Of a stretch of DNA of 64,000 nucleotides, positions 46,835 through 60,700 are shown piece after piece. Within the stretch, counting starts at the first letter, position 1. Each line of letters begins with the position of its first letter. Source of the stretch: Timema cristinae (lineage: Eukaryota; Arthropoda; Insecta; Phasmatodea; Timematidae); contig JBCFYV010001001.1 of NCBI GenBank assembly GCA_039000515.1, forward strand, positions 5,817,993 through 5,881,992, in the 5' to 3' direction. Made by a program: the position numbers and the translations under genes. The notes under the pieces are model-generated. The model searched no databases and had not been told where the DNA came from. It was given only the letters and a program-made list of their open reading frames with translations.

Positions 46835-48546
46835 CATTGTTTAACGTTGCAATTTTCTTATACAGTACTCTGTGTGTACTGTACTTTTCTTATATCAATA
46901 CCATACTCAGTGGTGTGTCGCGGAGTGCTTCCAGGGCAAGTAGAGCTACTTGAAACTGTACCTTGTCATATGTTCTCACCCAATCGATCACTCATAGATC
47001 TGCCCTACATACCTCACATGGCAATGTGTTACTGTTGATTCCCAGTCAATAGCCGACCGTACACAGGCGTTTGTTCATTCCCACGAGAAATAATGGCACG
47101 TTGGAACAACACAAATATCTCACACAAAAGAACGGCATGGGGGAAAAAACCTCTCACACACACACAATAAGAAGTCACCACAAGTGGTTGTGTGTGATTG
47201 AATTTGACATTTTGCTACCAAGGAAAAGAATGTGTGTATTTATGGACAAAGACTGCTGTATATAGTGTCGTATGGAATCGCACAGTGTCATGTATAGATT
47301 TACAACAAGATTATATAATCCTGTGACATTTATAGTGATGTGATCAAGATAAGGTGAAGTGACAAAGATCATGTACGAAAGAAAAAGAAAAATATGCATT
47401 GTTGCCTTGCTGTTATTGTGAAACAACTGGAAAATAGGATGTTTCTGGCAAAAGAAGTGGCTAGCTGAAAGGCAAAAGCATTGTAAAAATTCTTAAGCTC
47501 TTTTTGGAACGAGCCCCTCATTGACTGTAATTTTTAGCAACCAAATCTTGACTGGCTTTTGCATCTACTTTGCGCTAAGATTCTACTAGGGCATCAGATC
47601 CAGCATTTTAAATTTCTTTTTACATACGCTTTAGATTTCACTTTCCATAATGCCAGGCGCACCTTATAAAGTTCTATAAATTTGGTTGGAAGTTATTTGC
47701 TAGCATGACAAATGCCAGTCATGTTTCATACAATACAGTAGGTATAAACTTAAACACTCACAGAGTAATCATAGTTCTAGCAAAAGCGCGTGGAATGGAT
47801 TATTGCAATATAAACAGTAGAGGAAACGACACTACAATGGAAATAACGTCCCAAACTTTTCCGCGCTCAATGGTGGCGCGTGAAAACTTCACTAAGACAG
47901 TCTTTCCATGTTATTCAAGAGATGCCATTCTTTCTCGTGGAAAGAACGTGTGTGTATGAGTGCTTTACTGAGTGATTAAAAAATTCACAAGTACAATTTA
48001 AATTAACTCTCCTTATCTTGGCAACCAGGGAGTTCATATTGCCAAGCCTTCGACTCCGACTTCTTCATAAATCGCTAAAGTATATCAATTAGTAATTTAC
48101 TATAGTAAAATGGTCAACACAGATTACTTCATGGGAAGCTTCTTTGGCATTGTGAATATATATTTAAATAAATTTGGCAATCCAAATTACAGATTTTGGT
48201 CCAAAGTAATAAAAAATTATAAAATAATGTTATGATATTATAAGTTTTTATTTTGAAGCCGGAGTCGGTACATTTAATCTACATGAATATGAGTTTCTTG
48301 AGAGACGTTAAAATAAAGTTTCATTGTTTTCTAGTGCAAATCATCACTATAAAAAGCATCAAAAACAGTTTTATATTCAAAATTTAAGTTGGAAAATAAT
48401 TACCCATTTTTATAAGTTATAAGTTTAAAAAAAACTGTATTTCAATTTACATAGTTTTGAAAGTACAAATAATACTTTTTATGATTTGTCAAAGTAAATG
48501 ACATATTTACCATGATTGGAATACTTTTCTAAAACTGCAGTAGCTG
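46835..48546. other. 3' flank of GALK2; no other gene recognised
   Basis: 46880-47450 and 47700-47960 are somewhat GC-richer with short open frames but no recognised domain. A minus-strand AATAAA at 48247-48252 is about 295 nt past the GALK2 stop and could be its polyadenylation signal. Confidence 0.4.
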
Positions 48547-48721
48547 TTAGATATGTTTGACTATAATTTGAGCGCCACCGCTCGGCTCGGTGGCAAACAC
48601 GAACATATTCAAATCTTTCCCCTTAATGGTGGGGTTTGTCTCATAGAACCTTTCTTTTAGCATCTTGATGTATGACTCCACAGTGTCCTTGGTTGTCAGG
48701 GCCACAACACAGCCACCCCAA
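48547..48721 (-). CDS. GALK2: GALK2 last exon with stop
   Basis: Acceptor TTTTTAG then TTGGGGTGG; completes GW and reads [20 protein letters not shown] to a C-terminal [10 protein letters not shown] and TAA at 48547-48549. The frame also runs open into the intron upstream, but the AG and homology set the boundary. Confidence 0.95.
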
Positions 48722-51700
48722 CTAAAAACATTACACCATATAAATAAAAGCGATGGAATCTTCACATCCTTTAAGATATTGGATTCCAGATTTGAAAAAG
48801 AAATATAAGTGTGTGTGTATATATATATATTCCAAAGTATGAATTGCAATTTGTTTATAGAATAGTTACTCATCATCAACTGTTTCCAGCCTGTGGACGG
48901 GTCAGTTAAGTAAAATGCCGGGGTACTAACAGGGTAGTGACTCACAATACACAAGAGTCTACCTAGATGGTGCCACTTAGGCTTTCCTACTCAAACCTAA
49001 TATACCCTAGGATCTGGATAACCTGGTGGAGGTTGGGTTGAAACCCAGCGGAAACCATGTCAGGTGCAGACGAGAGACGGGATATTGGTCAGGGCCAAAA
49101 CCGACACGTTTGGAACCGGATCTGGCCAGTTGGCTCCCGGCTGGGTGGTCTGGGAGTGAGAGCTAAGTCATCATCAGCACCCATAGCCTAATTTAGGGAA
49201 GTTTACCACCAAGAGAAAGTCTACCTGAGGATCTATAAGCGGCAGCCCTGCTACTAGGTTTAGGCCACGACAGGCTTAGTAAGCCGGTGGCCAAAAACAA
49301 ACTAAAATACTCAAGAAAACATAGTAAAATGCCAGATTGAAAGAACTGTTATAGAATTCTAATACTTCTTAATTGTGGTTCAGTCCCAACACAATTAGGT
49401 ATATAAAAAACTTAACCAGACCCCATAACATTACTTTAACACTTAAATGAATGTATGAATGTTAACATTTAGTTACTATTTCTATCTTCTAGGGGTGTGT
49501 GAGTAGGAATTTTTCACTTAAAGTCGAGTTTGAATGAAAATATAGAGTTTATTTTCGAGTTCGAGTACCTAATATAGAGTAATATTTTTACCATGAATAT
49601 GTCAAGTTGGATTGATTTATAAAACATAAGTACAAAAAATTTTCAGAATTAATTTTTTTTTTTTTTTTTTTTTTGGGTGACCTGGTGGTCTAAGGGTAAG
49701 GTGTCAGACTTCTATGCTGGCGGCCGGGGTTCAATCCTCGGTCCCGGCAAAGATTTATCTGATTACCAAACCCTTCCTTCACCTCTGACAAGACATCTTG
49801 TGAATGTGGGGAATGCCAGGTCTCCACCGTGGTTCGGATTCCACGTTAAACTGTAGGTCCTTCATTTCATCTCACAATCACCCTACCATTACACATTAGC
49901 GTAAGTGCGTATAACCCGAACGGGTAGTAAGACGCGGTGCTAATAATAATAGTAATAATAATAATAATAATTTTTTTTTTGTGAACAAAATTATAATCAC
50001 ACAAATTTGGATTTTTAAATATATTCAATATAATTGTACTTTTCCTTTAATTAAACAAAAGGAAATATTGAGGGACTCTATGTGCTATGAGATAATATCT
50101 TTAAATTGAATAAATTAATTAAACTCTGAATTTTTTAGAAAGAAAAAGAAGAAAATATCAAGTATTCGAATTTTTCAAGTGTAAAAAAAACTTTTGAGTC
50201 GAGTTTGGCCAGATACTAAAACTCAACTTGAAGAGTTCTTGCACACCCCTATTATTTTCTATTTTTATGTTATAATTCTTAATGGCTCTTATGTTAGTAA
50301 TTATTTACATTATTCCGATTCAAAGTTAAAATGAAGATTCATATTTATAAAATAGTGTATTTAAAGCAGCGCTCTCAAATAACTGTTTATAATTATAAAT
50401 ATATATATATTATAAATCACGAATAATACAAAAAAATATTCCCCCCCCCCCCCCAATATACATTATATACTTAATGATTTAATGAAAGAAGTCCTGTATT
50501 CACTTGTTTCCTCTTTGAGTATTGTATTAATTGCCATAACTTTTCAGTGGATGCATTCAATGTGTTTGTAAAGTGTCATCCCTCTTCTTCAACGTTGTCA
50601 GGTCTGCACACATTCCTCAGCCTTCAGTGCCTAGGCTACTGACTAGCTTTATCAGCCGAGATAAGCTCTGACTCTCCTTCTTCCTCTACCTCCCCATCTC
50701 TTTTGCTAGTCTACTGTATGTTCTTCTTTTCATTGTAAAAACCATATTGTGTTCATTCCCTTTTTTATGTCTATATTTTAAGTATATTTTTATGTTCAAA
50801 TGAAATCCGCTAACACATGATGCTTGTGTTTATTCAAATTGATTATCAAGCCGGCTTAAAGTGAAGAGGTTCTTTGTGGACCATCTACTCACCCTGCTCC
50901 TGTTAGCCGACATCCTAAAGCAATGCCATCAGACAGTGCCACCAGCATGTCAAGTTCTGGGTGACTACACTCGTACAATGTTTTCAAACTCTCATGGCTC
51001 TTTGTCATCAACTTTCCCAGCTGCTTCAAAGCTTTCTCGGCGGGCATCTGTTCTCTGCATATGCCGCAAAATATATCCACACGTTGCGCTTCTGTTGACA
51101 AAATATGTCAAATTAAATAGTAATAATTAATATTATTATAAAACGTGTGAGATTTAAATGAAATAGATTAAATATGGTCATAGACCATTTTAGAAAACAT
51201 ATAAGTATATTGAAATGTATTCTTTTCTTTTAATTGAAAAATAAAAAATGGACATGAGAATCAAACACAGGTCTTTTGGCTCAGTATTCTCTTACTGCTA
51301 AGCTATCTAAGAGTTGTTCAGGTGCTAAATAATGAATAAAATAAATAATAATAGAGGGAGGTTTGAATAAATTACATAATTTGATTCCACTGAACCGCAT
51401 TGGTGAATTTAGATTTAAATGTTGACCATTTCAATGATACCAAAGCGTCAGTAATATTTACTGTCTCACATCATGGCAAGAATTATAAAAACAAATTTCC
51501 AACAAACGTCAAAGTCAGGCTTACACACCAAATAAACAAATTATTTTTTCTAAGCGTGTTTAATGTGCGCTTTCTAATTATATCAGTGTATGACTTACAA
51601 ACTAATGTGACACTAAAACATACATAAATTCATCACTGTGAGAGGAAATTCCAATCTCACCAATTATGTTACATATGGAAGAAGGTACAGGAAAGGTGGA

Positions 51701-54700
51701 TGGAAACAAATAAAAGGAACAGACACAATGTGGCTTTTTACAATCAAAAGAGGAACATGATTCACATTTTAAATTACTGTCATAATGGCTGCCTCTTAAA
51801 GAAAATCAATCATTACTATCCAATCTTTAAACATAGGTTTCATTCCATCAAAATTCAGAAATATAATAAAATTAATTATTGCCTAATGGCTTGGAAATTT
51901 ATAATAAGACATTATAGAAAATTCACCTTCTAGTTTGCGATGGTTTGGATGCAGAATCACAGAGGTGAGGTAATATTTGTAAAGTGTATTGGGATACAAA
52001 AAATTTTAGGGTATAGTTCTGAAATATGTAACTTTTATATTATTGTAATATTTGGTTTTGTATTTTATCTGGTATTTTCTGTAATCTGTATGCATAACTT
52101 AATATGTAGTTTTAATTAGATGCCAGACATGAAATGGAGTGAAATCCATTATGTAACAACAACATTATAGAAATTCATAAAGAGTGAGTGTGAAACGTGC
52201 AACGCAACTTCCCTTAAAAAGGAAACCAAAAAACCACCAGAAGAAGATGAAATGGGCAAAGTGACAGGCCAAACAAATAGGAACAGTTAAAAGGAACGAT
52301 TAACATCAAAAAGAACAAACATGGGAAATAGAGAAATTGGATGTGAAAAATATATTTATATATCTTTAAGTAGAGATGGAGAGAATAAGTGACAGAATAA
52401 TGAAAATGCACATATGAGGCAGAAACATGGTCAATGAATGTAAGAGAGATTAGAAAAGTGGAGGCTATGAAAATGGAGTTTTTGAGGAGCAGCTAGTTGT
52501 AACCAGAAGATATAGGATTAGGAAATGAAGATGTAAGGTTAGAGTTGGGGTACATGAGATAGTAGCGGAAACTAGGATGAGATGGTATGGACATGTAATG
52601 AGGATGGAGGGGGATAGGATTCCAAGAAGATTCATGGATATGAAGTATGTAGGGAAGAGACTGCAAGGGAGACCAAGGAAGAGACCCAAACAGATAGCAG
52701 CAATTATGCAGGTGAGAGGAGGAGGGTGGAAGAGAGTGCAGGAGGAAGAATGATGAAAGGACAGAGGGAGATGAAGGCATTTTGCTAAACATACCCGGCC
52801 ACAGGCTGGAAACAGTTCATGATGATGAAGTTACACATGCAGCATAAACATGGACATGAGAGGCCATGGGAACGAGGTTTGTGAAGAGCATATTAGTTGT
52901 CATCAAGAGAAATAGTATTGATGATGATGATGATGAAGTTATCCAAGCAAAAATTGGGGTACAGGGAAAACATGAGATAGTGGAAAAAGCCAGATTGAGA
53001 TGGCATGGTCATGTAATGAAAATGGAAAAAGAGAATTATGGAGATTAAGTATTAAGGAAAAAAACAAGGAAGACCAAGAGAGATGGGAGGAGTAGATAAC
53101 AGCAAGTGTAAGAGTGAGGGGAGAAGAATTATGGAAGGACAGAAAATGATGGAAGCATTTTACTAAACTGACCAGGCCACAGGCTTGAAACAGTTGTTGT
53201 TGATTATGAAGTTTATGTCTGTATGGTTTAAATTAGAGCTCACCTTGCAACACATGTAACGCTCGATCCCGAAGCTTGAATTCGTTAGTTTGCCAAATGT
53301 TTTGAGGCACAAATTTTGTATTCAGCTCAGACTCAGTGAGTCCAAGAACAGTACAAATCTATAAAAGAATATTAAAATGTAAAATCGAATTAATTGATAG
53401 CAGTGTTCAAAGCTACCTAAGTTAGGTAATAACCTTTGAAATTATTAATCACCTCATCATTCTTAGCCTTTAGTAAATTGGATGTATCACTTGTATAATA
53501 GGATTCTGTTAGGAAGGGTCTTTAAGAAAATACAAACTTTTTTTTTGACAACTTTGATAGCATTTTACTTTATTATCAGCTTTTTTTTTTAGTGGTCATT
53601 GTTCTTGGCTAAGGATCCAGAGGTCCCGAGTCGGATCCCAAGCGCTTCTCACTCTATCCGCAGACAGAGAGCGTTGACCTGACTGCCAATGACAGGGTGG
53701 TTTTCCTAAATGGTTTTCCACTCTTACTTCACACAAATGCAGATGCACTTCCTCTAAATTTAGCCTTACTCATCACTAACACATTAGCTTAATTAGTATA
53801 TATGCGTAAAACCTGAACAGGTAGTAAAACACGATAAGAAAAAAAAATGGCAGCGCTCGGTCGGTATGGTTTGATGTTGGGCTGACGCGATGAATTATTG
53901 TTATTGTTGTTTGTTATTATCATTATTATTATTATTATCATTATCATTATATCTCATTATTATTATTTATTATTATTTACCAAAGTACCATATTTATTCT
54001 ACCTATAAAAAGCAACAACTGCATATGAAATAGTTTGGCTAATCTTTTGTGATAATGTCTTATTAACATGTTTTAATGATACTATTACTTAGATAACTTT
54101 TTTTTTTGCCTTATGTCATGCTAACTGTCCGATCTATTATGCATTTAATTAAAATATGTGAGTAAGAATGAGTAAAATAGAAAGTACATGAAATGTAACA
54201 GCATTTGCATTAAGGGAGTGAGAAACCATTTAGGGAAAACCCATCTTCAATACCCTGCACCAAAATTTGAAGCTCATTTCTTGAAAACCAGACTAGATAT
54301 GCCTAACATTTAGTTTTCATGTTCACCAATGATGGTACTTACTAAAACTGCTTCCTGTATTTACTTAATACAAGGTGATTAAACTATACTGTACAACACC
54401 GATAAAAAGTTGTAGTCGACGGCTATTTAAATAATTATTTTTAAATATTAAATTTATTATAATTTATTACCTCTTGCTTCATGTAAGGTTTCTCATGTAG
54501 AGCCTGTTTGGCAAGCTCAATCATTTCAGAAAGCCCGACGCCCAATTTTTCCTGGAGTTCTGAAAAACGATTTACATCATTTCCAACGACATTGCGAAAT
54601 TTGGCCATTACCTAAAAAAACAAACATATTTTAACATGTTATTAAATTGAACATAAAAACTTGTTAAACACCAAGTAAAAAACTTTCCTGAATTACAATA

Positions 54701-57700
54701 AATATTATCAATATTGTAATTACAAGTTGTTAGGAGATAATAATCCAATATTGTATATTATATTATAAGAAAGAGAGTTTGTACTTGAATATATTATTTT
54801 TCAATTATTTCAAGCTTGAATTGTTTGTGCATGTGGTATAAGCAAATCGTAGCAAATGGATTTAAAAAAAAAACAGCGCAATGCTTTAAAAATGTATGTG
54901 GGGCTCTATTATGATATATTATTTTTACATAAACAATATCACAAATATTCTACAACCCTTACTTTAAGAGCTGAATAACCTTATCTAACAGATCTCCAGC
55001 TGTAGCTTTTGATAGATTTTATCGATAGGCCTATCTATATCAGGGGTGCAGAATATGTCTGAACGCATGAATGAGGTTGGAGGAAATTAAAGCAGTCCTG
55101 GGGAAATTTGGAGCAGGGAAATGTCCAACAAATTTGTTGACGTTTTTAGTACATTCTGGTTCTGATATGGTAGTTTCATTTGTATGAAAAACAAAAGCTG
55201 ATGGCACTCAACACCCAACAATATCAGTATGAGCCATAGTGAGGCAGTGTCAGTGTAAGCACAATGAGTTGCCTGGCTAGTGGCGTGATTGAGTGATGAG
55301 TCTATTTAAACTCGTGACATGTGTATTGTAATAATTGTGCAGCCATGAAATTGTTGTTTTTAGTGGACCTATTAAGGTTTGTACAATAGATAAATATTTA
55401 TAAAAAATTAGATGTTTTAGTGAAACAAATGTTTATTTTATAGACTTTTAAGAGCAAACATGATGTCAACTGTGCTTATTGTGAATGGCGTGGCAGACGT
55501 GATGAGCTCGGATATCACATATCTAATAAACATTCCCTAGAAAAACCTAGAAGTAAGGATCAAGGGAGTATTGCTAGTTTTGTAAAATGTATACTATGCT
55601 TTAGTGGCGAGTCTACAAAATAACGAAAAGTTTATAAAAATCAACAATTAAACTAAGGCCTCCCGAAATTACACTCTATTGCCTCTTACTCTCAAGATGT
55701 AAAATTAAATGTTGGTAATGGTAGGCCTACTAATATTAATGAACAATTAATAACAATATGTAATGCACACAAGGAAATGGGAAGGTTGCTAATTTTGGGA
55801 GACAACATTTTTTATAAGGTAGGTACTATAAAAATAACTATGATTAAAAATATATTTAAATTTGATTTTACAAACTATATAGTAGGTAATAATCCTTATT
55901 CCCTTCAGCTTCTATAAAATAATCATTGCTTTATTTTGAGTGCTATGGTTTTCAGGGAATTTTTTTTATGAAAATGTAATCTTCTGTGGAAATATTGGAT
56001 CTCTGAACATATTCTGCACCCCTGACCTCTCTCTCTCTCTCTCAGAATCCTCAAATCTTTAAAAATGTGCAATTTTGGTTAAAGTGAAAATGTTTTAATT
56101 TATTTTTAGCATCACATCTTACTACCTTTAAGGTTATACACATAAATATACTTTACTTTACTTTACATCCATTACTGTATGTCGCTTTCCCCATCTATCC
56201 TTCCATTTTTACAGAAGATTCTGCCCAGTACCACAAAATAATTCTCTTGTTCTAACAGTTATCCATTTATACTAAGATGACAATCATTTCCAGATCTGTC
56301 CTTATCAAACACTATTACTTTAGTTTTTGAGACATTTATACAGAGATCCATTTTGCCTGTCGCTACATTCGAACGATTTAGTACATTCTGCAACTAACTT
56401 TCATCCTCATCAATTTATACAGCATCATCTGTATGTATAGCAGAGTTCTCACAATCACATTGCCCACTTGTACATTGACCGCATCCTCAAAGGCATCCCT
56501 CATTCACCAATCCATATATAAGGTAAACAGCCATGCAAACTTAACACAACCTTGTGTACCGTAAAATATATTTGTATTTTCTAAAGTTCCTTCCTAGCAA
56601 AATCGCACTATACCTGGTTTGCTAAACAGCATTCAGCCACACGAGTGTTGTAGTGATGAGTTTCTGCTTTATTTAACTCCGAGAGAGAGTTTGCTATGAC
56701 AAACACACATCCATCAGGCAATTGTACATCTTCTGACCGCAATGGGTTGAAGTAGATGTGTTTTGCACTTCCTATTTATAAATAAACCAGCATTATTAAA
56801 CAAGATATTACAATTTACATTTGAGTAAACAAATATAAAGAAGTGGACTGGAAATAAATGGCAGAGGGAGAAGCTCGGAGAGATCGACAGGAATGGAAGA
56901 GGTTGTGCCAGATGACCCGCAGAGGTGGAAACTTCTGATGATGATGATATTGATAAAAAGTATCACAGACACTAAACTATGTTTATGAATGCAGACAGTT
57001 TTGCCTAAACTCTCTTTCAATAAAGAAAAAATGTATTTTAGTTAAGTAAACACCAAATTAGTTTAAGTAATCACTTGTTAATTAAATTAGTTATGGTACT
57101 AAACATATTTTATTATTTTAATATAATACATTTAAAAGTGATGCATGATATTGTTCAAAATAATGTTTGAAAAGTACGCATTGTAGATCATAAATTCATA
57201 TTTTATGAAAAATATATTTTAATCATTTTAATAAAATAAATGAAACTGTTAAAAAGTTAACTTAATTTATGGAGAGTTATTGAAAGTAGCAGAAACTACT
57301 TTAGTAGTTTAAGGTTAGCTAATGAAAAGATTACCATTTTTATACTTTTTGACAAGTCAATAAAAGCATAAAAATATATGGTAGGTGTATTAATTATACA
57401 ATGCTTCCCAATTAAAATGTTAGTAATGGCTGGAAGCTAAAGGTAAACCACATGACAGAGTATACTCAAAATATATCATGCATAGATTCATAAACTCTTG
57501 GTTGCAACTAGGTTTTATTGGAAGTCATAGTATGGTTGCTCAGCTTACAACATCCCTAGAACCAGACAATGGCTTCTGTTCTGTGAACATGCAGTTTCTA
57601 GATAGGGAGGAAACCAACTAACCAAGTAATAGGATGTTTTGTCTGGGGTTTAATCAGGGGTCAGAGCTCAAAATAGACCCTCTGCATGAACTAAGAATAG

Positions 57701-60700
57701 GGTATTTTTTCCATAAACACTTATGTACAAACTGCTAGTTTTGCAAATAAATGTATAAATCATAATAAATCATTTAATTATATTATATTTGGAAGAAGTA
57801 CAGGAAAGGTGGATAAGAAACAAAAAAGGAATGAACACACTATGCTTTTACAATGAAAAGAAGAACACTGTTCACACTTTACATTGATGTAATTGGACAA
57901 AGAGGTAATGGCTGACTCTTGAAGAAAATCGATCATTACTACCCATTACCCTGACCTTGGTTTCATTCTATCAGAACTCATCAGGAGGGAGTGTGAAATG
58001 TGCAACGCAACTTTCTAAAAGAAAAAAACCAAAATAACAAAATATATAAAATGGAAATTTGTAAAGAATGTTAGGCCACTTTGATAGGAAAATTTAAAAA
58101 GAATAAATAGGACAAAAACAGAACATGGACATTGGATGAGAATATAAATATACCTTTACTTCTTTCACAATGACCTATTAGATTCCTTTGCAAACCACAC
58201 TCTTCCAGCACCCATTCGTTACCGACTCTCTCCATGCGAGTTTTCCCACATACATTTCTTAGCTATCTCATTCTAACTGCATTTACCTGGCTCTTGTGTC
58301 TCTCCTGACCAACCCACGCTTCACATACATAAATAATGTTGGCGTTAACACACTTTTGTATACTGCCATCTTTGCCTCTTTCGATGCTACTTCATTCTTT
58401 GCATAGTCCACATACACCCAACTACTCTCTGAGATGCATGCTCTCAGCTGAAATAATAAAGAGATAGGCTATTTAAAATAAAATATGTTTTAAACTTGTT
58501 TCTAAATAGTCTTATAAAAACTCTACCCATTAATTATAGAATTATTTTTAAATATACTGTAATAGTAACAGAAATATTAATTCCTATAGAAATTAACATT
58601 CTTAAGTACAGTTTAAAAATAATAATTGCAGAAATAGAATTGGGTATGCATAAACAACCACACATCCCAACCCACTCCCCCACCCTTATATTCCTTGCCT
58701 GGCTGGAGAACATATGTTCACTTGGTGCTATCCATGACATTCCAATGGCCATCTTTACAACACCCTTTTTGTTGGGTTCTTATCACACTCTACCCCCCTA
58801 CCCACCTTTTAACTATGCATTATTTCTCAAACCACACCCCCTATATGAAGAAAGAAGAGTAAACAATGAGTCATTCATCACCAGACACACAATACAAGAC
58901 AAAGAAATAACCTTTATCAAGAAGCTTGAAATTGTGAGTGGCTTGCTTGAAAATAAAATAATCACAGATCCTTATTAGCTAAATTATTACATAGCTTAAT
59001 CCTATATTCATACCTGTGGTTGCTAAAAGAGCGATTGCTTGATCCATCCCACCACCTTGGGTGCCAATGTACTGTTCAGCTTTAGCGCAAAGGTTGGCAA
59101 GACTTTTTCTTGAAATATCAAGCTAAAATAACAGTTTGCATAAAGATGAATAAGAATTGGGATACTTTTCAAATTTCGGTAGGTACCGTAAAGAGAAAAG
59201 CAATGATACAACTTTATGTGATTTTGGAAAATTTTCCTTATCTTTAACAACAAAAGAATGCAATAACTTCAATGTGCAAATAGAATTTGTGAAATGTATT
59301 TAGAGTGGGCAGAATTCTTGTAAGGCAAGCGTGAGTGCTGTATTTCATAAAATACAGTGATATTTTATTTTTTATTGCCTAATGGATTAGAGCAACTTAC
59401 TTTGTTTGCGTGAACTGTGGCCAGAGCGGCCGCGCATACGAGTGCACTAGAGCTGGACAACCCTGATGCTTGGGGCACATTGCCAGTCACCGCCAATGAC
59501 AATCCCACTGGTTTCTGACCACTTGGTAGAGCTTCCAAAACACCCTTAATCCCACAAAGGACATAACAATACCATGCTGGAGCCTTGCCTGGTTTCACCT
59601 CGATCCTGGTTCACAAACAAAACAGAGGCTATGTGCATGACGGTGGACATTGGCTTTGGTTAAGGATGCAGCCCTACCTGAATACATAGTTCAAGAAAAT
59701 TAAATATTGTCGAAAAATTACACATGGACTAAAAAAATGTAACCAACATATAAATAGTTATTAACTAATACAATTAAAAAAAAAATTATTCCAATATAAA
59801 CATACATTTAACTACAACTTATTAATTTTAAATACTTAAATAATGTTTTAATATGCATATATGTTAAATAAATTGTTATAAGTTAATATTTAACATATAG
59901 TTAATGATATTTCACTTTCTACAAAATACTTTACTTTTCTTGTTTGGGCCAAACAATATTTTGGCCTCGTTTGTGGCCGTGGAAGGGCAGTATGTATGCA
60001 GTTTTTATAGCAAAAGGTTTGTTTGGCCAAAAATAACAGAGATAGTTCAAAAAATAGAAAAGGCCTTCTTTTAGTTTAATTTTCCACATATAGTAATAAC
60101 AACAAATTGACACCTTAGCTCAATTGGTAGCATGTCTGTCTACTGAGCTAAGGGTCCCAAGTTCTATTCTCAGCATGGCCGAAAAATGTATTATCAATTG
60201 GTGAAAAAATGTGGGTTTACCCTTTCAGTGATAAATTAACGGCCGAGTACTGGATGTTGTGCTTGTCCTAGTCTTAAGTTGGATTATAAGGCACATGAAG
60301 CCACAACAGGCAGGCTGGTAGCAGAAAACAAGTGGTGGCTTGAATAAAAAACTGACCCAGGCCACAGGTCGGTAACAGTCATGGATGTAGGAAAAAATAG
60401 TAATAACAATAGTTTTAGAATATTTATCATTTAGGTATAATGTTATTTAAATAAAAACATTATAAATGAAGAGAAAGAGTGATCATCAAGTTATGCGATG
60501 CCCATGAAAAATGGCTAAGACCTGTTGAGATTACTATGTGTTGAAAGTCAAACCAAACAAATCTACTAAAGCAATATTTTAATAATTATATCCAAAATAA
60601 GTTTTGTTAAGAAAATTGTAACAATACCAATTTCAACTTAAATGTTCCCTTTAATCAATAATTATATTCATCACTAGCTTAATTTAAATCACCCAGAACC

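Noticed and set aside
48722..48954. Extended GALK2 last exon as a 135-residue open frame
   Set aside because: Upstream residues have no homology, and the AG acceptor at 48722-48723 with matching phase places the exon start at 48721.
49676..49760. Functional tRNA gene at the SINE-A head (and at the SINE-B, -C, -D and G heads)
   Set aside because: Box A and box B motifs are present, but acceptor stems do not pair properly and each copy continues into a SINE body.
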